From Dechloromonas sp. (GTDB lineage: Bacteria; Pseudomonadota; Gammaproteobacteria; Burkholderiales; Rhodocyclaceae), in contig JAEUOG010000045.1 of the NCBI GenBank assembly GCA_016790815.1, positions 43,802-107,801 on the forward strand: 64,000 nt of DNA. The letters run 5' to 3'. The notes beneath the pieces are model-generated. The model was not told the DNA's origin. It ran no database searches and saw only the letters and a list, made by a program, of their open reading frames with translations. The position numbers and the translations under genes were made by a program. Below, piece by piece: positions 56,333 to 64,000 of this stretch (its first letter is position 1; every line of letters starts with the position of its first letter).

Positions 56333-58686
56333 ACCGCAATATCAGTCTCTTCGCCTTCATCCTCGGCCTGTTCGCCGTCGTCTGGGTGGCCATTGGCTAC
56401 ATCGGCGACCACCTGCTGGCCTTCAGCGTTTCCTGCGTCATTGCCGCGGTCTACCTCGCCGGGGCCCTCGAAATGCGCCGTTTCCATGAAAACACCACAG
56501 CACTTTCCAAGGCGCTCGGCAACATCCCGGAAGACATCGGCCACATCGGTGAGTGGCTACAGCAGGTGCCCGCTGCATTGCAGAACGCCGTCCGCCTGCG
56601 CATCGAAGGCGAGCGAATCGCCTTGCCCGGCCCCGGCATCACACCCTACCTCGTCGGCCTATTGGTTTTGCTCGGCATGCTCGGCACCTTCCTCGGCATG
56701 GTCGTCACGCTGAACGGTGCCGTACTGGCGCTGGAAAGCACGACCGACCTGCAAACCATCCGCTCGGCGCTGGCTGCGCCGGTGAAGGGTTTGGGCGTCG
56801 CTTTCGGCACCTCGGTCGCCGGCGTCGCCACCTCGGCCATGCTCGGCCTGATTTCCGCCCTGTGCCGGCGCGACCGCCTGCAAGTCGGCCAACTGCTCGA
56901 CAGCAAGATCGCCAGCGTTTTGCGCGATTTCTCGCTCACCCATCAGCGCCAGGAAACCTTCAAGGCCCTGCAGGCGCAAGCCCAGGCGCTGCCCGAACTG
57001 GTCGGCAAACTCGACGCCATGATGAGCCAGATGGCCGAACAGAGCCGCCTGCTTGGCGAGCAATTGGCGGCCGGTCAGCAACGCTTCCACGAGGAAGCCA
57101 AGGGGCTGTACACCGGTCTGGCCCAATCCGTCGACCAGTCGCTCAAGGCCAGCCTGCGCGACAGCGCGACGGTCGCCGCCGAGACCATCCAGCCCGTTGT
57201 CACCGCGACCATGGCGAGCATCGCCGGCGAAACGCGCGGCCTGCATGACAAACTGTTCGGCACCGTCGAAACCCAGCTGGCGGGCATCGCCGGCCAGTTC
57301 GCGCAAACCGTGACCACCGTCAGCGACACCTGGACGCAGGCCCTGAGCCAGCACGAACAGGCCACCGACACCCAGCACCAGCACCTGCAAACGGCGCTCA
57401 CCGCCTACGCCGACACCTTCGAGCATCGCTCGGCCGCGCTGCTCGCCTCGGTCGACAGCACCCAAACCAAACTGCAAGCCGACACCGCCCAACAACACGC
57501 CGCGCTGGCCGAAACGACGATAGCCAGCCAGCGGCAACTCGCCGCCACGCTGGCCAGCCAGTTCGATGGCCTCACGACCCGCCTCGATCAGGCCGTCAGC
57601 CAGGTCGCCGACACCTTCGGCGAACGCACGCAGGCACTGCTCACGTCCATCGACGCCAGCCACGCCGCCTTCGGCCAGACCACGCAGGCCCAGCAGGCGG
57701 CGATCAGCGAGCAGGTCGCGAGCCAGCTCGACGGCATCGCCCAGCGTTTCGACGGCACCGTGCAGACTGTCTCCGCCACCTGGACCGGCGCCCTCGCCAA
57801 GCACGAACAGGCCAGCGACCGCCTGACGAAAACACTGGAACAAACGCAAACCAGCCTCGCCGATATCTTCGCCCAGCGCACCGCCGCATTGCTTGCCGAC
57901 ATGCGCGCCACCCAAGCCGATTGGCAACGCGATTGGGCAAGCGGCGAACAGACCCGCCAGGCCAGCTTCACTGACGCCCTCTCCGCCATGGCCGGCAGGC
58001 TCGAAGGGCAATGGCAGCAATCCGGTCAGGCCACGCTGGCGCAGCAGGAAAAGATCATCCAAACGCTCGGCGACACGGCCCGCGACCTCGTCGCCGTTCA
58101 CCAGCACCAAGCCGAAACAACCATTGCCGAAGTCACCCGCCTGATGCAGACCGCGGCCGAGGCGCCCAAGGCAGCCGCCGAGGTCATCGGCCAGTTGCGC
58201 CACGAACTGTCGGCCAGCATGGCACGCGACAACAGCCTGCTCGAAGAACGCAGCCGGATCATGGAAACGCTGGGCACCCTGCTCGACGCCATCAACCACG
58301 CCTCGACCGAGCAGCGCAGCGCCATCGACGCGCTGGTCGCCTCGTCAGCTAACCTGCTCGAACGCGCTGGCAGCCAGTTCGCCGCCAAGGTCGAAAGCGA
58401 AGCCGGCAAGCTCGTCGAGATCGGCACCAGCATCACCGGCGGTGCCCTCGAAGTGGCCAGCCTGGGCGAGGCCTTCGGCGCCGCGGTCAAGCTATTCGCC
58501 GAATCGAACGAGAAGATGATGGCCGCCCTGCAACGCATCGAGGGCGGGTTGACCAAGTCGCTGAGCCGCAGCGACGAGCAGCTTGCCTACTACGTCGCCC
58601 AGGCGCGCGAAATCATCGACCTCAGCATCATGTCGCAGAAGAAGATGGTCGACGACCTGCAACGCGCAGCAAGCTGCGAGGCCTGA
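56329..58686 (+). CDS. DUF802 / MotA-ExbB-ZorA-like stator with long helical tail
   Basis: A 785-residue protein. Four helices (about 4-24, 29-46, 107-130, 153-178) have the MotA/TolQ/ExbB pattern, with LVLLGMLGTFLGMVVTLNGA and GLGVAFGTSVAGVATSAMLG matching the pore-lining pair of that superfamily. Residues about 185-780 are a nearly continuous Ala/Gln-rich helical tail with internal duplications: QLAGIAGQFAQTVTTVSDTW (about 316) recurs as QLDGIAQRFDGTVQTVSATW (about 466), with a related unit near 407. A stator plus a long cytoplasmic tail is the ZorA design. AAGGA lies 12 bp before the ATG. Confidence 0.8.
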   Translation: MNRNISLFAFILGLFAVVWVAIGYIGDHLLAFSVSCVIAAVYLAGALEMRRFHENTTALSKALGNIPEDIGHIGEWLQQVPAALQNAVRLRIEGERIALPGPGITPYLVGLLVLLGMLGTFLGMVVTLNGAVLALESTTDLQTIRSALAAPVKGLGVAFGTSVAGVATSAMLGLISALCRRDRLQVGQLLDSKIASVLRDFSLTHQRQETFKALQAQAQALPELVGKLDAMMSQMAEQSRLLGEQLAAGQQRFHEEAKGLYTGLAQSVDQSLKASLRDSATVAAETIQPVVTATMASIAGETRGLHDKLFGTVETQLAGIAGQFAQTVTTVSDTWTQALSQHEQATDTQHQHLQTALTAYADTFEHRSAALLASVDSTQTKLQADTAQQHAALAETTIASQRQLAATLASQFDGLTTRLDQAVSQVADTFGERTQALLTSIDASHAAFGQTTQAQQAAISEQVASQLDGIAQRFDGTVQTVSATWTGALAKHEQASDRLTKTLEQTQTSLADIFAQRTAALLADMRATQADWQRDWASGEQTRQASFTDALSAMAGRLEGQWQQSGQATLAQQEKIIQTLGDTARDLVAVHQHQAETTIAEVTRLMQTAAEAPKAAAEVIGQLRHELSASMARDNSLLEERSRIMETLGTLLDAINHASTEQRSAIDALVASSANLLERAGSQFAAKVESEAGKLVEIGTSITGGALEVASLGEAFGAAVKLFAESNEKMMAALQRIEGGLTKSLSRSDEQLAYYVAQAREIIDLSIMSQKKMVDDLQRAASCEA

Positions 58687-58688
58687 CC

Positions 58689-59336
58689 ATGGAAAACATC
58701 GACGCCAGCGTCGACCACAGCACGCCTGTCTGGGCTGTTTTCGGCGATCTCATGGCTGGCCTGCTCGGCGCCTTCGTGCTGATTCTGGTCGGCGTGCTCG
58801 GGGTGCAGCTCGAACTCGTCACCAGCCTCGAAACTGAAATCCAGAAACGTCAGCAAGAAGAGCAGCGCCGCGAGGCCCTTGAAAAGGCACTGGCCGGCCC
58901 GCTCGCCTCCGGCCGCGTAACACTCAACAACGGCAAGATCGGCATCAGCGGCAACGTGCTTTTCGCGCTCAACTCCGACCAGTTGCAACCGGAAGGCAAG
59001 CAGCTCCTCAAGAGCCTCTCCCAGCCCATCGCCGCCTACCTCGGTGCCAGCGAACAGATGCTCATGGTCAGCGGCTTTACCGACGACATGCCGGTGCGCG
59101 GCAGCAACAGCCGCTTCGCCGACAACTGGGAGCTCTCCGCCCAGCGCGCTCTGACCGTCACCCGCACGCTGATCGAGGACGGCGTACCCTCGTCATCCAT
59201 CTTCGCTGCCGCATTCGGATCGCAGCAGCCGGTCGCCGACAACGCCGACGCCGACGGCCGCGCCCGCAATCGCCGCGTCGAAATGGCGCCGGTGCCCAAG
59301 TCCAGAACCAATGGCAAGGATGCCGCCAATGGCTGA
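58689..59336 (+). CDS. MotB/ZorB-like OmpA-domain protein
   Basis: A 215-residue inner-membrane protein with a short cytoplasmic N-terminus, one helix (about 14-41) carrying Asp20 in VFGDLMAGLLGAFVLIL, a short coiled coil (about 45-70) and a periplasmic OmpA domain (VLFALNSDQLQPEGKQLL, GFTDDMPV, NWELSAQRA, GRARNRRVEM). Asp20 is placed like the ion-binding aspartate of MotB, so with the DUF802 protein it should form an ion-driven, peptidoglycan-anchored motor. It begins 2 bp after the DUF802 stop. Confidence 0.85.
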   Translation: MENIDASVDHSTPVWAVFGDLMAGLLGAFVLILVGVLGVQLELVTSLETEIQKRQQEEQRREALEKALAGPLASGRVTLNNGKIGISGNVLFALNSDQLQPEGKQLLKSLSQPIAAYLGASEQMLMVSGFTDDMPVRGSNSRFADNWELSAQRALTVTRTLIEDGVPSSSIFAAAFGSQQPVADNADADGRARNRRVEMAPVPKSRTNGKDAANG

Positions 59337-60021
59337 AACGGCCGACAAGGTCGACCCTCAGGAGCAACTCGACGCCCTGCGCACCAGCGGAGCCGATGGC
59401 CGCGACCCAGTCCGCTTTGCCTACATCGAGGCGCTGGCCCGCCGTGCCGCGACGCAGCCAGCATCCATCCGCCAGTTGCTCAACACGAAAATCAGCGCCG
59501 CTACCAGCGAACTCGCCAACCGTCCGGCTCTGACAACGGCCGAAACAGCCTCGACAAGCGCTCCCAGCCCGCTCGCCGACCTGCTGGCCTACATCAGCGG
59601 ACAAAGCCATGGTCAGCCGGACGCCAGACAAGCTGCCAACGACACTTCCACGGTCAACCGGAAAAATCGGCCAAAATCGAAATCAACCTCGGCTGCGCCC
59701 CGCCAACAAGGCCCCGAACTCAAATCCGTCGCCATCTTCCGCAACGAGTGGTCCAAACTCAGCACCGAGCAACAGCTCACTCAGACCCTTGCCCAAGCCC
59801 CGGAAAACGCCGGCCCCATGAACTCCCAGCACCTCGTCCTGCGTAGCCTGGAGCTCATGCGCGACATCTCGCCGGACTATCTGCAGGGATTCATGTCCTA
59901 CATCGACACGCTGATCTGGCTGGAGCATGCCGATCCAACCAAGCCCTCCGCCGGGCGTACGTCAGGTGGCGACGGTGAGAAAAAACCACGAAGCACGAAG
60001 CGCAAGACAACGAGCCGTTGA
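59329..60021 (+). CDS. DUF2894 protein, last gene of motor-like operon
   Basis: A 230-residue soluble protein. AAGGA eight bases before fixes the ATG at 59329, overlapping the previous stop by 8 bp. An N-terminal helical block (DPVRFAYIEALARRAATQPA) and a C-terminal block (NSQHLVLRSLELMRDISPDY, LQGFMSYIDTLIWLEHADP) are typical of DUF2894; between them is a low-complexity linker that includes an in-frame copy of the dispersed repeat (TVNRKNRPKSK). The tail is very basic (KKPRSTKRKTTSR). The role is unknown; it may link the motor to DNA or another target. Confidence 0.75.
   Translation: MAETADKVDPQEQLDALRTSGADGRDPVRFAYIEALARRAATQPASIRQLLNTKISAATSELANRPALTTAETASTSAPSPLADLLAYISGQSHGQPDARQAANDTSTVNRKNRPKSKSTSAAPRQQGPELKSVAIFRNEWSKLSTEQQLTQTLAQAPENAGPMNSQHLVLRSLELMRDISPDYLQGFMSYIDTLIWLEHADPTKPSAGRTSGGDGEKKPRSTKRKTTSR
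59646..59679 (+). repeat. Dispersed 33-bp element, copy H (in DUF2894 linker)
   Basis: The sequence reads TTCCACGGTCAACCGG, then AAAAATC, then GGCCAAAATCG. It is in frame within the DUF2894 gene and is translated as STVNRKNRPKSK in a disordered linker. Confidence 0.75.
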
Positions 60022-60060
60022 CGGGCCTTGGATTAACCTCGCCAAAACAGCCGGACGGAA

Positions 60061-60096
60061 ATAGAAAAAGCCCTTATAAAACAGGGCTTTTTCTAT
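60061..60096. terminator. Bidirectional terminator between motor operon and guaA
   Basis: ATAGAAAAAGCCCT and AGGGCTTTTTCTAT form a 14-bp perfect stem around TATAAAAC, with T-runs in both directions. It serves the rightward DUF2894 gene and the leftward guaA gene. Confidence 0.92.
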
Positions 60097-60133
60097 TGAA
60101 TCATCGATTTGTTATCGCACTGGCAGAGCTTGA

Positions 60134-61768
60134 TCATTCCCACTCGATAGTCGCTGGCGGCTTTCCCGAAACGTCATAGACGACACGATTCAAGCCGCGC
60201 ACTTCGTTGATGATCCGGTTCGAGACCCGGCCGAGCAACTCATACGGCAGGTGCGCCCAATGAGCCGTCATGAAATCGCTCGTCACCACGGCGCGCAGGG
60301 CAACGACGTTTTCGTAGGTACGACCGTCACCCATCACGCCCACGCTCTTGACCGGCAGGAAGACGGCGAATGCCTGGCTGGTCAGGTCGTACCAGCTCTT
60401 GCCGATGTCGGCTGCGGTACAGGCACCGGAAGCCACATCGCGCTCGGTAGCGTGCGTGGCGCGCAGCTCGTCGATGAAGATGGCATCAGCGCGTTGCAGC
60501 AGATGTGCCGCCTTCAGCGTCACCTCGCCAAGGATGCGGACACCCAGGCCCGGCCCGGGGAATGGATGGCGGTAGACCATTTCACGCGGCAAACCGAGCG
60601 CAACACCGAGTTCGCGGACTTCATCCTTGAAAAGTTCGCGCAGCGGTTCGAGCAGCTTGAGGTGCATGTCTTCCGGCAGGCCGCCGACATTGTGGTGACT
60701 CTTGATGGTGTGGGCGCCCTTCTTGCCCTTGCCTGCCGACTCGATCACGTCCGGGTAGATGGTGCCCTGGGCCAGCCACTTGGCAGCGCTCAGCTTCTTG
60801 GATTCGGACTGGAAGACCTCGACGAATTCCTTGCCGATAATCTTGCGCTTCTGCTCCGGATCGGAGACGCCGGCCAGCTTGCCCATGAAGGCGTCGACGG
60901 CATCGACGCGGATGACCTTGACGCCAAGATTGCGGGCGAACATCTCCATGACCATGTCGCCTTCGTTCAGGCGCAGCAGGCCGTGATCGACGAAAACGCA
61001 GGTCAGCTGGTCGCCGATTGCCTTGTGGATCAGCGCTGCGGCAACGCTGGAATCGACGCCGCCGGACAGGCCGAGGATCACTTCTTCATCGCCAACCTGG
61101 CGCTGGATGGCATCGACGGCCTCAGCGATGTAGTCGCCCATGACCCAGTCGGTGCCGCAGCCGCAGATGCCGTGCACGAAGCGTTCGAGAATGGCGCGCC
61201 CCTGCTGGGTGTGCGTCACTTCCGGGTGAAACTGGACGGCGTAGAACATGCGGCTCTCGTCTGCCATCGCGGCAATCGGGCACGAAGCGGTCGAGGCCAT
61301 CTTGACGAACCCTGCCGGCAGCTCCATGACGGAATCACCGTGGCTCATCCAGACCTTGAGCATGCCGTGGCCTTCCGGGCTGTAGAAATCGGCTATGTCA
61401 TTCAGCAGCGCCGTATGCCCGTGGGCGCGGACTTCGGAGTAACCGAATTCACGGGACTTGCCCGCCGCCTCGGCGGTCATCACCTTGCCACCCAGCTGCT
61501 GGGCCATGGTCTGCATGCCGTAGCAAATGCCGAGCACCGGAATACCGAGCTGGAAAACGATTTCCGGCGCGCGCGGCGTGTCGCCCTCAGTCACCGAACT
61601 CGGACCTCCGGACAGGATGATGCCCTTGGCGCCGTAGTTACGGATAAATTCGTCCGAAACATCGTACGGATGGATTTCGCAGAAGACCTTGGCTTCGCGC
61701 ACACGGCGGGCGATCAGCTGGGTAACCTGAGAACCGAAATCGAGGATGAGGATTTTCTGGTGAGCCAT
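60134..61768 (-). CDS. guaA: GMP synthase (glutamine-hydrolysing)
   Basis: A 544-residue enzyme converting XMP to GMP. Class I glutaminase domain ([15 protein letters not shown] with catalytic Cys, VQFHPEVTH), ATP pyrophosphatase domain ([20 protein letters not shown]) and dimerisation domain ([16 protein letters not shown]). Starts at the ATG at 61768. It lies downstream of guaB on the same strand with a hairpin between them. Confidence 0.97.
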   Translation of the reverse strand: MAHQKILILDFGSQVTQLIARRVREAKVFCEIHPYDVSDEFIRNYGAKGIILSGGPSSVTEGDTPRAPEIVFQLGIPVLGICYGMQTMAQQLGGKVMTAEAAGKSREFGYSEVRAHGHTALLNDIADFYSPEGHGMLKVWMSHGDSVMELPAGFVKMASTASCPIAAMADESRMFYAVQFHPEVTHTQQGRAILERFVHGICGCGTDWVMGDYIAEAVDAIQRQVGDEEVILGLSGGVDSSVAAALIHKAIGDQLTCVFVDHGLLRLNEGDMVMEMFARNLGVKVIRVDAVDAFMGKLAGVSDPEQKRKIIGKEFVEVFQSESKKLSAAKWLAQGTIYPDVIESAGKGKKGAHTIKSHHNVGGLPEDMHLKLLEPLRELFKDEVRELGVALGLPREMVYRHPFPGPGLGVRILGEVTLKAAHLLQRADAIFIDELRATHATERDVASGACTAADIGKSWYDLTSQAFAVFLPVKSVGVMGDGRTYENVVALRAVVTSDFMTAHWAHLPYELLGRVSNRIINEVRGLNRVVYDVSGKPPATIEWE

Positions 61769-61789
61769 TTTCAAAACCTTGAAAGAACA

Positions 61790-61812
61790 AGGGCGGCTAC
61801 CGGAGCCGCCCT
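61790..61812 (-). promoter_or_regulatory. guaB-guaA intercistronic hairpin
   Basis: AGGGCGGCT and AGCCGCCCT form a 9-bp perfect stem around ACCGG. There is no adjoining T-run on the minus strand beyond TTGTTCTTTC, so it may attenuate or stabilise message rather than terminate fully. Confidence 0.6.
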
Positions 61813-61829
61813 ATGGGACACGTAAACGA

Positions 61830-63305
<1,476 letters not shown>

Positions 63306-63327
63306 TTAATCCAAGGTCACAAAATCG

Positions 63328-63334
63328 TATTATA
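63328..63334. promoter_or_regulatory. Overlapping -10 boxes, guaB and DUF4124 gene
   Basis: On the minus strand TATAAT (63334-63329) lies about 36 bp before guaB; on the plus strand TATTAT (63328-63333) lies 24 bp before the DUF4124 gene. Neither has a good -35. A shared divergent promoter region is likely. Confidence 0.4.
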
Positions 63335-63356
63335 CAGAAAAGCCAAGGAAACCCAG

Positions 63357-63857
63357 ATGACCTCGAAATCCTGCTTCATTTTTGCCCTTTTTTTCCCGTT
63401 GACCGCAGCATTCACGTCCGCCCAGGCGGAAACATATCAATGGAAGGACAGCAATGGCCAGACTGTCGTCTCAGACCTTCCCCCGCCGGCAACAGCCAAA
63501 GGACGACGATCCATCGGCGGCGCAAAACCCGCTGTGGTTTCTGAAACAATCCCAGAAAAACCCCCCAGCACTCCAAAAGCCGCCGAAACGCCATTAAACG
63601 TCGCGGAAAAGGAGTTTGAATTCAAGAAACGGCAACAAGAGTCGAGAGAAAAGGCGGACAAGCAAGCCAAGGAGCAAGCCGCCGAAAAGGAAAAACGCGA
63701 AAATTGCGACATCGCACGGCGCAATCTTGCTGCTCTGGAAGCCAACCAGCCGCTCAACGTTTTTGATGATCAGGGTGAACGCAAACTCATGGACAGCACG
63801 TTGCGGGAGCAGGAAATCGAGCGTGCTCGCAAGTTCATGGCCGAATCCTGCAAATAA
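63357..63857 (+). CDS. Exported DUF4124 protein
   Basis: A 166-residue exported protein with a signal peptide (MTSKSCFIFALFFPLTAAFT, cleaved near AQA) and the short DUF4124 domain (ETYQWKDSNGQTVVSDLPPP). The remainder is a Pro-rich spacer and a Lys/Glu-rich helix (KKRQQESREKADKQAKEQAA) ending with two cysteines, possibly a disulfide. Function is unknown. AAGGAA precedes the ATG. The hydrophobic core of the signal peptide (ALFFPLTAA) is encoded by an antisense copy of the dispersed repeat. Confidence 0.8.
   Translation: MTSKSCFIFALFFPLTAAFTSAQAETYQWKDSNGQTVVSDLPPPATAKGRRSIGGAKPAVVSETIPEKPPSTPKAAETPLNVAEKEFEFKKRQQESREKADKQAKEQAAEKEKRENCDIARRNLAALEANQPLNVFDDQGERKLMDSTLREQEIERARKFMAESCK
63376..63410 (-). 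repeat. Dispersed 33-bp element, copy I (DUF4124 signal peptide)
   Basis: On the minus strand it reads TGCTGCGGTCAACGGG, then AAAAAAAG, then GGCAAAAATG. It lies antisense within the signal-peptide codons of the DUF4124 gene. Confidence 0.7.
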
Positions 63858-63862
63858 CAAGG

Positions 63863-64000
63863 CTATGTACCCGTAACATGTTGAACGCCACCGATCCCCA
63901 AAGCGGCGCGTAGGAAATCGGCAGAGGACATATTCCGGTCGTATCGCTCGATCAGTCGTCGCCATCCCAGATAGTTACCCAGATAGCGAGTGGTCACGCC
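63863..64000 (-). CDS. C-terminal fragment, possibly transposase
   Basis: The minus strand is open from the window edge to a TAG at 63863, giving 45 residues that include TTRYLGNYLGWRRLIERYDR and SSADFLRAALGIGG. The Tyr/Trp/Arg-rich YLGNYLGWRR ending resembles the C-termini of some insertion-sequence transposases, but I cannot assign a family. It converges on the DUF4124 gene 5 bp away. The rest lies beyond the edge. Confidence 0.45.
   Translation of the reverse strand, partial: GVTTRYLGNYLGWRRLIERYDRNMSSADFLRAALGIGGVQHVTGT

Noticed and set aside
56659-58299. 546-residue frame antisense to the DUF802 gene
   Set aside because: Gly/Leu/Arg-rich shadow caused by codon bias of the Ala/Gln-rich helical tail; no start or family support.
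55562-60021. Calling the four-gene operon a Zorya system outright
   Set aside because: Only the motor pair resembles ZorA/ZorB; there is no ZorC, ZorD helicase or ZorE nuclease, and no other defence gene lies nearby.
60251-61825. 524-residue frame antisense to guaA
   Set aside because: Shadow of a highly conserved gene; it runs past the guaA start without its own ribosome site.

Overview
The window looks like chromosome from a Betaproteobacterium of the Rhodocyclales type (Dechloromonas, Azonexus or Zoogloea relatives). The support is GC-rich and densely packed coding, a complete iscR-iscS-iscU-iscA-hscB-hscA-fdx-iscX operon, a PEP-CTERM protein beside the TPR protein PrsT, and many GGDEF/EAL, PilZ and CHASE2 signalling proteins. 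The genus is inferred from gene content; there is no rRNA or tRNA gene in the window. I saw no prophage, CRISPR array or complete insertion sequence.

Layout. 1-5202: the start of a YgiQ-type radical SAM gene, then an envelope-linked partner-switching module (STAS antagonist, metallo-hydrolase, CHASE2-SpoIIE phosphatase, OmpA lipoprotein, FecR protein, anti-sigma ATPase). 5199-13172: a leftward block of FtsX/YbbP-like permease, GGDEF-EAL protein, radA, alr and a LysR regulator. 13461-21029: lplT, udg-rimI-tsaB, a small periplasmic protein, an OmpR/EnvZ-type pair, thpR, ispF and ispD. 21071-25366: an MgtC/DUF4010 protein and the AmmeMemoRadiSam set with a coupled fourth gene. 25448-33218: small genes, mfd, DAHP synthase, a BCS1-like AAA protein and serB.

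33230-40797 is one long leftward Fe-S assembly operon. It carries an extra cysteine desulfurase after iscR and four small extra genes at its distal end, and is preceded by a convincing IscR type-1 operator. cysE lies upstream. 41736-48587: a lipoprotein serine hydrolase paired with an acyl carrier protein, a PEP-CTERM protein with a sigma-54-like promoter, PrsT and an ankyrin protein. 48584-55164: tatD, pilZ, holB, tmk, mltG, then ygfZ, an NRDE protein, an L,D-transpeptidase and tadA. 55562-60021: a tight four-gene operon (DUF3348, DUF802, OmpA/MotB-like, DUF2894). 60134-63293: guaA and guaB. The window ends with a DUF4124 protein and a fragment that may be transposase.

Two things stand out. 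First, the operon at 55562-60021 encodes what reads as an ion-driven rotary motor of the MotAB/ExbBD/ZorAB type: a four-helix stator with a roughly 600-residue helical tail, a partner with a membrane aspartate and an OmpA peptidoglycan-binding domain, and two cytoplasmic proteins of unknown function. It resembles the ZorA-ZorB half of Zorya but lacks the Zorya effectors. Second, a dispersed element of about 33 bp with the core GCGGTCAACCGG followed by two A-rich tracts occurs about nine times in both orientations. It often sits at gene starts or ends, and several copies are translated as C-termini, a linker or a signal peptide. Its architecture (a GCGGTCA core plus spaced A/T tracts) is like a DNA-uptake signal sequence, although a protein-binding site or a mini mobile element is also possible.
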